Assembly: GCA_025934495.1 (NCBI GenBank)
Contig: JAICXY010000021.1
Location: 1-40,151, forward strand
Reading direction: 5' to 3'
Source: Candidatus Nitrosocosmicus sp.
GTDB taxonomy: Archaea; Thermoproteota; Nitrososphaeria; Nitrososphaerales; Nitrososphaeraceae
Length of the DNA: 40,151 bases
Shown: positions 17,238-25,498 of the stretch, piece by piece
Position numbering within the stretch: position 1 is the stretch's first letter
Layout: the number at the start of each line of letters is the position of its first letter
Program-made: the position numbers and the translations under genes
The notes under the pieces: generated by a model
Told to the model about the DNA's origin: nothing
Seen by the model: only the letters and a program-made list of their open reading frames with translations
The model's database searches: none

Positions 17238-18743
17238 TTAGTATGCTCTTGCAAAAATAGCTATTTTTTCTGCTTTGTTATTACAATATATACAGTTTTT
17301 TAAATTTTCATTTAATTCTTTTTGAACAAAAGGCAGCACTCTAATGTCCGCGCCCGTTTCCTCTTTTATATTCACTTCGCATTTTTCATCGCCACACCAA
17401 CCACATATGATAAATCCCTCTGCGTTATTCATTGTTTTTTTAAACTCTTTATAGTCGGATACTTTCTTTGTTTTTTCTTTTAAAAGTTTTTCTGCATTAA
17501 CAAATAAATCATTTTGAATAGTTCCAAAAATTTTCTCTATGTTTTCCTTCAATTGTATTAATGGAATAACCTGTTTTTGCTTTGTATCTCTTCTTACTAT
17601 CTCTATGGTATTATTTTCTATATCTCTTTGTCCAATGTTTATTCTAATTGGAACTCCTTTAATTTCCCATTCATTGTATTTCCATCCTGCCGTATACTCA
17701 TTTCTTTCATCCACAAAAACTCGATAGCCCAGTTGGGAAAGTTTGTTCTTCAATGAATTAGCATTTTCTTTTACTATTTTTTCATTATTATTTTTGTAAA
17801 TTGGGATTATGATTATTTGAATTGGAGCAATTATTGGAGGCAAAATTAATCCTTGTTGATCTGCATGTACCATTATTATAGCACCAATCAATCTCCAAGA
17901 TATTCCCCATGATGTTTGCCATGCAAATTCTTCATTGTTTTCTCGATTAAGAAATTTAATTTCAAATGGTTTGGAAAAATTCCTTCCAAGATTATGGGAT
18001 GTTCCCAATTGTAATGCTTTCCCATCGTGCATCATTCCTTCCAAAGTTGTTGTATAATCTGCCCCGACAAATTTTTCTTTGTTACTTTTGTATCCTGTTA
18101 TTGTTGGAATAGATAAAATATTTTCAATTAAATTCTTATAAATGTCTAAAATCATTAATACTTGATCTTCTGCTTCATCCTTTGATGCGTGGACTGTGTG
18201 ACCCTCTTGCCATAAAAATTCTGAATTTCGTATGAATGGTTTTGTTGATTTTATTTCAGCTCTCAATGCCGTATTCCAAAAATTAACTCGAAGAGGCAAA
18301 TCCCTATAGCTTGAAATCCATTTTGGAAAAATAGAATATAGCAATGCTTCTGACGTAGGCCTTAATGCCAATTTCTCATTTAACTCTGAATTACCCGAAT
18401 GTGTTACCCAAAAAACCTCCGGATTAAATCCTTTAAAGTGATCTTCTTCTTTATTAAGGATACTTTCAGGGATCAAGCATGGTAAAAATCCATTTGAGTG
18501 TCCAGTTTCTTTTAATTTTTTATCTAAAATATCTCTTATTGATTCCCAAATTGCATATCCATAAGGTTTTAGAATGATGAATCCTTTGGCAGAAATATGG
18601 TCTGCCAATCCGGCTTTTTCTACAACCTGAGAAAACCATCCACTAAAGTCATCATTTTTATTAACTGTTATTCCTGTTTCCTTTTTATTGGTGGTGGTGG
18701 TGGTATTCGTTTTATTAGTAGTTGCTATAGTCTTATCCTTCAA
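17238..18743 (-). CDS. proS: Prolyl-tRNA synthetase, archaeal type
   Basis: Class II synthetase charging tRNA-Pro. The 501-aa product has the archaeal/eukaryotic layout: catalytic core with motif 2 region (FIRNSEFLWQEGHTVHA, about 174-190), the GTSHNLGRNFSKPF segment (about 247-260), an anticodon-binding domain (about 305-405), and a C-terminal domain with four cysteines (CGWCGDEKC near 450 and CIYCNN near 485) ending in the typical aromatic tail ARAY. The first 25 or so residues are a low-complexity T/N/K stretch made by ACC/ACA triplets. It is absent from the conserved core and probably disordered. The small cysteine-containing gene upstream is on the same strand, 51 bp away. Confidence 0.95.
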   Translation of the reverse strand: MKDKTIATTNKTNTTTTTNKKETGITVNKNDDFSGWFSQVVEKAGLADHISAKGFIILKPYGYAIWESIRDILDKKLKETGHSNGFLPCLIPESILNKEEDHFKGFNPEVFWVTHSGNSELNEKLALRPTSEALLYSIFPKWISSYRDLPLRVNFWNTALRAEIKSTKPFIRNSEFLWQEGHTVHASKDEAEDQVLMILDIYKNLIENILSIPTITGYKSNKEKFVGADYTTTLEGMMHDGKALQLGTSHNLGRNFSKPFEIKFLNRENNEEFAWQTSWGISWRLIGAIIMVHADQQGLILPPIIAPIQIIIIPIYKNNNEKIVKENANSLKNKLSQLGYRVFVDERNEYTAGWKYNEWEIKGVPIRINIGQRDIENNTIEIVRRDTKQKQVIPLIQLKENIEKIFGTIQNDLFVNAEKLLKEKTKKVSDYKEFKKTMNNAEGFIICGWCGDEKCEVNIKEETGADIRVLPFVQKELNENLKNCIYCNNKAEKIAIFARAY

Positions 18744-18794
18744 TTGATGAAGATTAAGACCTAATTTCTATTTATGAAGCTTGTGTAATTTTTT

Positions 18795-19088
18795 TTATAA
18801 GGGATCACCCTTGCAATATACAATTCCACTTATTCTGCTATGAAAATTGCTACAAACATAGCATTGAATAAAACCTATCTCTTTTTCAAAAACTGGACAA
18901 TCTACCGATTCTAATTTCATTCTTTTTAGCATTTTAGGACTTACACCCTTTAACTTTAACTTTCCCTTATCGTCCATCATTCCAGAACTCTTAAGCTCTT
19001 GCTTGGCACTATCTGTAATTTTTATTGTTTTTTCTACCTGTTTGATTGGAACCTCATATTTTGTTTTTGTTTCAGGGGATATGCTCAT
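18795..19088 (-). CDS. Small four-cysteine protein of unknown function
   Basis: Not assigned to a named family. The 97-aa product has a charged, lysine-rich N-terminal half. In its C-terminal half, four cysteines (C64, C76, C79, C92) follow a C-x11-CxxC-x12-C spacing that could bind zinc or an iron-sulphur cluster. No signal peptide or membrane segment is present. It lies just upstream of proS on the same strand and diverges from the MCT-1-like gene, with 110 bp between them. That context hints at a translation-related role only weakly. Confidence 0.6.
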   Translation of the reverse strand: MSISPETKTKYEVPIKQVEKTIKITDSAKQELKSSGMMDDKGKLKLKGVSPKMLKRMKLESVDCPVFEKEIGFIQCYVCSNFHSRISGIVYCKGDPL

Positions 19089-19198
19089 TTCTAATTATGT
19101 ACATATGAATCTGTTATTATAAAAATTTTAATGTTGTATTTTTATTAACTTTATTAGGTTACATAACTTTATTATATATATATTCGTTAATAGCTTGG

Positions 19199-19687
19199 TT
19201 GAAAACTTTTGTTATTTCAAAAAAAGAAACTGAAAAAATTATTAACCTTTTGAATAAAACGTGGAAAAACATCCAAATACCAAAAGTTAAAAATATTAAA
19301 ATTTTCGAAATTGAACATCACAAAAGTATTGTTGTTATTGATTATCTCATAGGTGTTTTTATTAATAATGAATTAGTACTTCCTTTTTTGGGGAAACCAG
19401 ATATTTTAGAAAAATTTGCATCTATTACGGTTGATTCCGGATCCATAAAATTTATTTGTAACGGGGCGAAAATATTACGTCCAGGAGTAGTTAAATTTGA
19501 CAATTTTGCCAAAAATGATATAATCGTAGTCAAAGATGAAAAATTTGAGAAATTTCTTTCGGTGGGTTTGGCTTTAGAAGATAGCCTTGTTGCCGAAAAA
19601 TTACAAAAAGGTTATGTTGTCGATAATTTTCACTTTGTGGGAGATAAATTTTGGAATGCCTATAAAGAAATTTCATTCCGTTTATAA
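19199..19687 (+). CDS. MCT-1/Tma20-like PUA-domain protein
   Basis: The 162-aa product matches the MCT-1 (MCTS1/Tma20) layout. An N-terminal pre-PUA domain spans about 1-75. The PUA domain (about 78-155) opens with VDSGSIKFICNGAKILRPGV and closes with VVDNFHFVGDKFW, close to the eukaryotic GIGIENIHYLNDGLW ending. In eukaryotes this protein works with DENR in re-initiation and tRNA release from 40S subunits; archaea have the MCT-1-like half. Start is TTG. It is monocistronic as far as can be seen and sits among other translation genes. Confidence 0.82.
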   Translation: MKTFVISKKETEKIINLLNKTWKNIQIPKVKNIKIFEIEHHKSIVVIDYLIGVFINNELVLPFLGKPDILEKFASITVDSGSIKFICNGAKILRPGVVKFDNFAKNDIIVVKDEKFEKFLSVGLALEDSLVAEKLQKGYVVDNFHFVGDKFWNAYKEISFRL

Positions 19688-19715
19688 ATTAAAATCTTTT
19701 TTTATTCAACGGTGA

Positions 19716-19729
19716 AATTTATATATGCC
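19716..19729 (+). promoter_or_regulatory. TATA box for the small membrane protein gene
   Basis: AATTTATATATGCC, centred about 27 bp before the ATG at 19750, predicts a leaderless transcript. Confidence 0.5.
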
Positions 19730-19749
19730 CATTTATTTTTTAAAATAAT

Positions 19750-19962
19750 ATGTCTTACACTGGAAAGATGACTGCTACATGGTTAATAGTAATAACTATG
19801 GTTGGATGTTTGGCTGTACCACTATTGATAATTTATTTTCATTCTATACATCCTTATTATATCTCTCATCCAAACGTTCCACACTTTCTTATAGGATTGA
19901 CATCATCAGCCATTCCGGTTGATGTTTCAATAAAAGAATCCATTATTAACACGTTGACTTGA
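19750..19962 (+). CDS. Small single-pass membrane protein, unknown
   Basis: The 70-aa product has one clear hydrophobic helix (about residues 10-30: TWLIVITMVGCLAVPLLIIY) and a His/Pro-containing outer segment (HSIHPYYISHPNVPHF). No family was recognised. A well-placed TATA box 27 bp upstream of the ATG and an A/T-rich flank on both sides support a real, separately transcribed gene. The four histidines within about 15 residues next to the membrane could bind a metal, but nothing else supports that. Confidence 0.6.
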   Translation: MSYTGKMTATWLIVITMVGCLAVPLLIIYFHSIHPYYISHPNVPHFLIGLTSSAIPVDVSIKESIINTLT

Positions 19963-20050
19963 GAATATGGCATACTATAGCATTTAGCACCTTTCATCTA
20001 TTTCTTTTTTGTTAACTTTTGTTTATCTTTTTATCAATTTTCTCTATACG

Positions 20051-20063
20051 CTTATTAAATAAC
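20051..20063 (+). promoter_or_regulatory. TATA box for the GHKL ATPase gene
   Basis: CTTATTAAATAAC centred about 30 bp before the TTG start at 20087. This supports that start codon and a leaderless message. Confidence 0.5.
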
Positions 20064-20086
20064 TGAGTTTTTTAAAATCTCTATTA

Positions 20087-22204
20087 TTGACGTTAGAATT
20101 AAAAGTTCATCCTTCATTTTTTAAAGAATTTGCCACAAAAACATGGATTTCTCCTTATGAGATAATAAGAGAATTAGTTGAAAATGCCTTTGATGAAGAT
20201 GCAACCAAGGTCATTGTTACTGTATTGAGTGATGGAAATGTTGTCGTTGAAGATGATGCAGGAATGAATTTTGATTCGATTAACAAATTTTTAATTTTAG
20301 GCACACCTCATAAATCTAACGAAAACCTTTCGCCAAAGCTAAAAAGAATTAGAACTGGTAGATATGGAACGGGAAGGCTTTCATTTTTAACTTCATTTGA
20401 TAATATGAAAATTAAAACCAAACTAGATGATTTCAATAGGACTTTGATTATTAATGGTGAGGCGTTGGAACACCTTTTTAAAGGGCGTACACAATTGCAA
20501 GAATTACAGGAATCCCCATTAAAAAGAAACGGGACTGAAATATTTTTAAAACATTCAAAAATTCACATTGATATATCGAAATTATCAAAAGAACTCAAAA
20601 AACTTTCTATTTTAAAATATCCTCTATTTGAAGTTTACATCAAAACTTCAGAATTATTTAATGAGTGGGATTTAACTGATTCTCAGATTATAAAATCCCC
20701 TGATGTTCAAGGCTATAAAATTGTTGTAAATATTCCAGATGTATCTATAACAGGAGAAATAGTTATTGCAAAAAGACCATTAAGTCATGATGAAAAAGGC
20801 ATTGCAATTATGGTTGGCAATCATGTGGTTCTCAGAAGTACTTTTGGATTTGATAATAAATTACATAGGGTTACTGGCTATGTAAAATGTGATCAATTAA
20901 CTTCCAGATTTGCTGATAAATCTGCATTAATTGAAAATGACATGTATTTTAAATTTAACCAGTCTATGAAGGATTTTATCATCTCGCAAGTTTTTCCTAG
21001 TTTGAGCGAATATGAAGATGTTTTAATTACTCGCGAGGAATCAAAAATTTATAAAGAAATAGACAAGGTAATGGGTCAAGCTGTGTTAGAAATGCTTCAA
21101 GTCGACGAGGAAGTCCAGGGCTATGAATCCGTAGAGGTCTCTTCTGGCATTGAAGAGGATAATAGTAATATTATCTCTTCTCAGTCTATAGATGAACAAC
21201 AACAACAACAACAACATTATCGTTTTTCTTCAACAAACTCTTCAGAGCAACAAGGCAAAATGAATAAAGAAGCGGATAATTATTCACAAAATATAAAAGA
21301 AAATTATCCAAACGCTTTAAACTATCCATCGGAAAATGATCCTTTAAAATCTGTCAATAATGACTTGATGTTTCAAAAGTTGCCAATGGAAAAAATTTGC
21401 GATGAAGAAATCTCTACTACAAGATTTAAAAATGCTATTGATAACAAAATGGATTCGAAATTTGAAAATTTTATTTTATCTGATGATAATGGTAGTATTA
21501 ATAATAGTCTTTATGAACAGCAGCAGCAACAGCAGCAAAATATTTGTAACATAAAAGATACTTCTGATACCACCTATAACCATAAACAACAATCTTTTGT
21601 TATCTCTCAGCAACCAAGTAATGGTGCTAAAAAAAACGAGATAGATGATAATCTTGCCTTTACTTCTACTTCTACTTCTACTTCTACTTCTACTTCACAA
21701 TTACTTCAACCATCGCAACAACAACAACAACAACAATCATCTCCCTTATTGTCCCCAATTTATTCATCACCTAACTTACAACAACAACCATCTCAATCAA
21801 CACCGCAACCATCTCAAAATGAAATTGATGGTGACGATTATCATCAATATTTGTCTACCAATAAAAACGAAAGTTCTCTAATAAAAAAAACTGTACGGAA
21901 ACCAATTTTAAAAAAAACTTTTACACTAAAAAAAATAGGGTACAAAGTTATTCCATATGAGGATGAAACTGATTCTAGATATAGTTTTACAAATGATAAT
22001 CTTGTTTTTGTAAATAAAGCGCATTCTACTTATAAGGCCGAAAGTGATAGGGGTGATGAATTTCTTTTTAGACACATTACAAATATCGTAGCAGAGGTAG
22101 TTGTAGGGTCAAAATACCCTGAAGCTAGAGATATTTTAGAAATTCAGAATAAACTTATATCGGAAGCTATTAAAATCCATGATCATTCGCTTATTAAAAA
22201 ATAG
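20087..22204 (+). CDS. GHKL (Bergerat-fold) ATPase with a long Q/S/T-rich linker
   Basis: The 705-aa product starts with a Bergerat ATP-binding fold. The N-box is ELVENAFDEDAT (29-40), with Glu29 and Asn33. The G1 motif is DDAGM (56-60). The G2 loop is GRYGTGRLS (91-99), as in MutL, MORC and Hsp90-like proteins. A conserved-looking second domain runs to about residue 335. Residues about 350-610 are low complexity, with three glutamine runs (near 370, 478 and 544) and a (Thr-Ser)5 stretch near 527. A charged, helical C-terminal domain (about 615-705) then resumes normal composition. No nuclease, mismatch-repair or kinase motif was seen. The gene ends 40 bp before the proteasome beta gene, so co-transcription is likely. 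Role unknown; MORC-like DNA manipulation or chaperone activity are both possible. Confidence 0.75.
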   Translation: MTLELKVHPSFFKEFATKTWISPYEIIRELVENAFDEDATKVIVTVLSDGNVVVEDDAGMNFDSINKFLILGTPHKSNENLSPKLKRIRTGRYGTGRLSFLTSFDNMKIKTKLDDFNRTLIINGEALEHLFKGRTQLQELQESPLKRNGTEIFLKHSKIHIDISKLSKELKKLSILKYPLFEVYIKTSELFNEWDLTDSQIIKSPDVQGYKIVVNIPDVSITGEIVIAKRPLSHDEKGIAIMVGNHVVLRSTFGFDNKLHRVTGYVKCDQLTSRFADKSALIENDMYFKFNQSMKDFIISQVFPSLSEYEDVLITREESKIYKEIDKVMGQAVLEMLQVDEEVQGYESVEVSSGIEEDNSNIISSQSIDEQQQQQQHYRFSSTNSSEQQGKMNKEADNYSQNIKENYPNALNYPSENDPLKSVNNDLMFQKLPMEKICDEEISTTRFKNAIDNKMDSKFENFILSDDNGSINNSLYEQQQQQQQNICNIKDTSDTTYNHKQQSFVISQQPSNGAKKNEIDDNLAFTSTSTSTSTSTSQLLQPSQQQQQQQSSPLLSPIYSSPNLQQQPSQSTPQPSQNEIDGDDYHQYLSTNKNESSLIKKTVRKPILKKTFTLKKIGYKVIPYEDETDSRYSFTNDNLVFVNKAHSTYKAESDRGDEFLFRHITNIVAEVVVGSKYPEARDILEIQNKLISEAIKIHDHSLIKK
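21660..21740 (+). repeat. Coding microsatellites (TACTTC)n and (CAA)n
   Basis: Six or so tandem TACTTC units (about 21661-21697, giving Thr-Ser repeats) are followed by CAA repeats (about 21715-21737, giving Gln). They preserve reading frame and lie in the disordered linker of the GHKL protein. Confidence 0.8.
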
Positions 22205-22244
22205 ATAGAAACGACTAAATCTAACTCTTTTTTTAATTTGTTAT

Positions 22245-22841
22245 ATGGCTTTTCAATTTATGCCTGGTGCAACAGCAGTTGGTATTACTTATAATAATGG
22301 TGTGTTATTAGCTTCTGAAAGAAGAATTTCATATGGTAATTTTGTAGTTAATAAAAATACTAAAAAAACTTTTACTGTTACTGATCACGTTGGTGCTGCA
22401 TGTGCAGGAATGGTTGCAGATATGCAAGTTCTGATACGACAAGTTAGTGCATTATCTAAAATTAGAAAATTAGAAACTCGAAGAGATGTTCAACCTAATT
22501 CTATTGCAAAATTGATGTCCGTTATTATGTTTGAAAGAAGATATTTTCCTTTATTAACTCAGGTAATAGTTGGAGGCATTACAAACAAACCAGAGATTTA
22601 TACTTTAGATCCATTAGGGTCGGTTTTACCTGATAAATATGCAGCTGTTGGAACTGGTGCAGAAATGGCATTGGGAGTTTTGGATGCAGACTATTCTGAT
22701 CAGTTGGATGAAGAAAAAGCAACTTCTATTGCATTAAGATCTATTAAATCTTCAATACAGCGAGATTCAGCAAGCGGAGATGGCATTGATTTATTGATTA
22801 TTAATAAAGAAGGAAAAAAAGAGCTATCTCATACTGCCTAA
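22245..22841 (+). CDS. psmB: Proteasome beta subunit with Ala at the Thr1 position
   Basis: A 20S proteasome beta-type subunit of 198 aa with a very short N-terminal extension. The sequence reads PGATAVGI where catalytic subunits read GTTTVGI. Setting Ala9 as position 1 puts Glu25 at 17 and Lys41 at 33, exactly the active-site spacing of Thermoplasma PsmB, so the nucleophile threonine is replaced by alanine (Thr10 would be position 2). RDSASGDGID (about 171-180) and the rest of the fold are intact. Sulfolobus has a similar PATAIG-type subunit beside a canonical one. This is probably the non-catalytic or conditionally active ring member, with a canonical beta elsewhere. It follows the GHKL gene by 40 bp. 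Confidence 0.9.
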   Translation: MAFQFMPGATAVGITYNNGVLLASERRISYGNFVVNKNTKKTFTVTDHVGAACAGMVADMQVLIRQVSALSKIRKLETRRDVQPNSIAKLMSVIMFERRYFPLLTQVIVGGITNKPEIYTLDPLGSVLPDKYAAVGTGAEMALGVLDADYSDQLDEEKATSIALRSIKSSIQRDSASGDGIDLLIINKEGKKELSHTA

Positions 22842-22986
22842 TTTGTTATTGTTTTTTAATTATTTCTTTTTATCGGTTTAATCAACGTTTTCTGCTTTTT
22901 CTTTATAGATGTTTATATTTTAAATTATTGAAAGATTGTATAATTGGTTATAGTAAGATCTAATTATGCTCTACTGATAAATCCGT

Positions 22987-23213
22987 ATGAAAGATATTAC
23001 TTTATTATTAGAAAAGCATACCGGAAAAGAATTTGAATTATTTCGTATAATATGCACAATTTGCTTTTTGCATGGTCCACCTTTCCAATTACATTTAGAT
23101 AACATTACTCAAGAAATCATATGAAATAGTCAGTCTACAATCAATCACTAGTAAAAAGAGGTGATGAAATATTGCTAGGATTTGACGTTATAAACGACGG
23201 GATACAGAGCTAA
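22987..23213 (+). pseudogene. Decayed winged-helix-like fragment
   Basis: An ATG at 22987 opens a 45-codon frame (KDITLLLEKHTGKEFELFR...) that stops at TGA. In other frames the text continues as a plausible recognition helix and wing (SQSTINH, then LVKRGDEILLGFDVINDGIQ) to a stop at 23213. Two frameshifts are needed to join them. The pattern resembles a winged-helix regulator, but the match is by eye only. The following 294 bp before the tRNA show no gene. Confidence 0.35.
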
Positions 23214-23506
23214 AAGAGATGAATAAAGACAAAGTGGATTAAGCCATTTCATTATCCAAACGCGTTCCTTATTGTACTACTTGGTTAAGATCTGTGTAAA
23301 CACAAAGATATAGTCTATTGTAAAACATTTGTGTCGCTTTACCATGATTTTTATTAGATATATTCGTTCACTTGCTGATTGTGTGATGGTATAAATATAA
23401 TATAGATATTATTTGTATGCAATAGATTATCTAAAACTTAATTTGTATTCCTAGATTGTTCAATAATACAAAAAAATAAAGGTCGATTATAATCTACATT
23501 TGCATA

Positions 23507-23606
23507 GGGCTCGTAGCGCAGACCTTTTAATTTCAAAAGGGCGTAAAATGGATAGCGCGGACGCCTCCTAAGCGTCAGGTCGAGGGTTCAAATCCCTCCG
23601 GGCCCG
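23507..23606 (+). tRNA. tRNA-Arg (anticodon CCT) with a D-loop intron
   Basis: The acceptor stem pairs GGGCTCG (23507-23513) with CGGGCCC (23599-23605). The D-stem is GCGC/GCGC (23516-23519 with 23555-23558), the anticodon stem GACGC/GCGTC around loop CTCCTAA (anticodon CCT), and the T-arm GAGGG-TTCAAAT-CCCTC. The discriminator is G and CCA is not encoded. The D-loop is about 25 nt too long: between AGAC (23520-23523) and TGGATA (from 23549) lies sequence that folds as CCTTTT...AAAAGG. Removing 23524-23548 gives a normal 75-nt tRNA. This is an archaeal intron outside the canonical 37/38 position; exact splice sites are inferred. Confidence 0.92.
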
Positions 23607-23627
23607 CTACTATAACGGTTCTTTTAT

Positions 23628-24347
23628 ATGGATTCTACTATAATATGGTGTATAGAAAAACTGGTTGAACAATTAGATGAGAAGGAGTCTACTGACACAA
23701 CATTGTTTGAAGGACCGCCATTGAAATTACTCAACAGGCTAAATGAAATCGCAAGAGCAAACAGTATCAACACTAATTCAAGCGAATGGCCCAAAGATCA
23801 TAAATGGATCACAAGAAGAATAAACACAATAAAATCGAATTTGCAACAGGAACTTGGAATTAATATCGAAATTAAAAGAAACACTACATCTAATACATCC
23901 ATAATAAAGATAATGAAAAATGACTCCGGTATCTCCGGTGAGCACAATATATCTCCGGAAAACGAAAGTTTATCTCCGTATTTAGAGGGTTTGTCTCCGG
24001 GTTCACAAGGGCTATCTCCGGCAGAATCAGAAGATTTAAACACAGAATCCGCTAATATCTGAGATACCGGACACATCGGAGATAAATCAAGTATTGTTAC
24101 AAAGAAAGTAACAGATAGGGGCCATTCAAAGGAAAATCCAAGTTCTAATATGAATGAATTGATAGGATATAAAGCACCATTCTACTACTGCAAGGAGCAT
24201 CCGAAATTTGAGAATATTCACCTAGTAGAAGTAGAAACTCATTTACTCCACTCAAAAGAGCATGCACAAGAGAATCCGGATATTTCATCTTATTACAATA
24301 GGGATATGGAAATTCAGAGCAAGAAGGATAGTATATATGCTAACTGA
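23628..24347 (+). pseudogene. C-terminal fragment of a plasmid/virus-type primase-helicase-like protein, with in-frame TGA
   Basis: Starting 22 bp after the tRNA, one reading frame runs 720 nt with a single TGA at 24060-24062. The first part (144 codons) contains FEGPPLKLLNRLNEIARANS and SSEWPKDHKWITRRINTIKS, which resembles the winged-helix tail found after the helicase part of primase-helicases of mobile elements. A linker of repeated (L)SPE/SPG units follows. After the TGA the same frame continues for 95 codons with FYYCKEHPKFENIHLVEVET, a Cys/His-containing segment. The catalytic domains are missing. This fits the left-over end of an element integrated at the tRNA; family assignment is by pattern only. 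Confidence 0.5.
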
Positions 24348-24419
24348 AGTAAAATAAGTTTAACATGTTGCACTCTAAACTTAATGAGAACATGATGGTA
24401 TTTTTTCAGAAATACCTGA

Positions 24420-24991
24420 CTATTTGTATGCTTGTAGTCCATTAATCTCATTTTCAAGTTGGTTCTTCTGTGATTGTTGTCTTTGTATATGTTCATTGTA
24501 TAGTTCAACTCTTCTTTCAAGGAATTTAAGGTCTTGTTGATTTTCTACCAATTCTGTTATGTCGTCTTTACTTAGTCCCTCTTTCTTAATTCGTCTATAT
24601 AGGTGGAAGAATATGGGAAAGCCATTTTTGAGTTCACGGTATATGAAAGCTAGACCATCCATTCTTACAAGTCTTAGATAATCTTCATGGAAATTTAGTA
24701 CCACATCTGTTTTTATATCAAGTTCTATAGCAACATCTGCAAGTGAGTTTTTATCTTTAAACATTTTAAAGGCCATAGCATATGGAGAGAGTGTTTTTAG
24801 CCGTTTTTCCTTCACTTTTTCAGTAATCTCTAAATTATCATCACCAGCTGCCTTGTGAATAATCCTGCCTATATCCTTAAGCGAGACATGTACCTCTTTA
24901 GCTATATCTCGTGTTGTCTTGCCTTCTTCAGCTAGTTTGATAACTTGTCTTTCTTTTCTTGTCTTTCTTTTTCTGTCTTAGTTATGAGCAT
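24420..24991 (-). pseudogene. HTH-type protein broken by a 14-bp tandem duplication
   Basis: From ATG 24989-24991 on the minus strand the frame starts MLITKTEKERQ. It is thrown out of phase by two perfect tandem copies of AAAAGAAAGACAAG (24944-24957 and 24958-24971, minus-strand sense). Deleting one copy restores a continuous 185-codon gene. Its N-terminus is a helix-turn-helix (VIKLAEEGKTTRDIAKEVHV, then LKDIGRIIHKAAG). A helical domain with a second HTH-like part (NSLADVAIELDIKTDVV) and a coiled coil to the end (FLERRVELYNEHIQRQQSQK) follow. The in-phase remainder (24420-24815, GTG start) could still be translated. A decayed second copy lies at 28702-28938. Confidence 0.75.
24944..24971. 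repeat. 14-bp tandem duplication
   Basis: Plus-strand CTTGTCTTTCTTTT is present twice head to tail, with no mismatch. The length is not a multiple of three and it disrupts the HTH gene. Confidence 0.9.
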
Positions 24992-25234
24992 TACATTTCA
25001 TCTATGCTAGAAATATCAATTAAATAAACATCTGATTCTCTTGATTCTCTGATACTTTATGTTAATTTCTGTGTTGTATTAGTCTGTTATAATGCCTAAT
25101 ACAATCTTGTTATAGATTACCTATTTTCATTCTTTGAATGTTCAAAATGATGAATCGAGTTGACAATCAATAACCTATAATAGAAAATTATCACCTTTTT
25201 TTTGCTGTCATAGAGGTCAACAATATTACAATGC

Positions 25235-25403
25235 CTTTTACTGATTCACATTAACGATCAGGGCGTTAATGATGAACCCCATGTATCTTTTGGGGGAGTA
25301 AAAGCCAGTGGTATGGGACGCTATAACAGTGATACTGTGATGGATGAATTCAGAGTTAAAGTGGATTAGCTTTCAGATGCAGCGGCGACAATATCCCTTC
25401 TGA
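25235..25403 (+). pseudogene. Last ~50 residues of an aldehyde dehydrogenase
   Basis: The frame reads NDEPHVSFGGVKASGMGRY (about 25268-25325), which is the well-known C-terminal block of NAD(P)-dependent aldehyde dehydrogenases (N-D-E-P-x-x-P-F-G-G-x-K-x-S-G). After a one-base slip near 25350 it ends ELKWISFQMQRRQYPF and TGA at 25401. The catalytic domain with its Cys and Glu is absent, so this is a fragment left by recombination or deletion. Confidence 0.7.
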
Positions 25404-25498
25404 TACTACTGGAGATTTTATTCTTGACATTGATGTCATTTTGAAATGCAATTGATTCAATATGGAAAATAAATATAGATATTACAATATTATTTCAT

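Noticed and set aside
21645-21881. Overlapping frame with Leu runs inside the GHKL gene
   Set aside because: It is the repeat region read in another frame; the runs are a by-product of CAA/CTT triplets.
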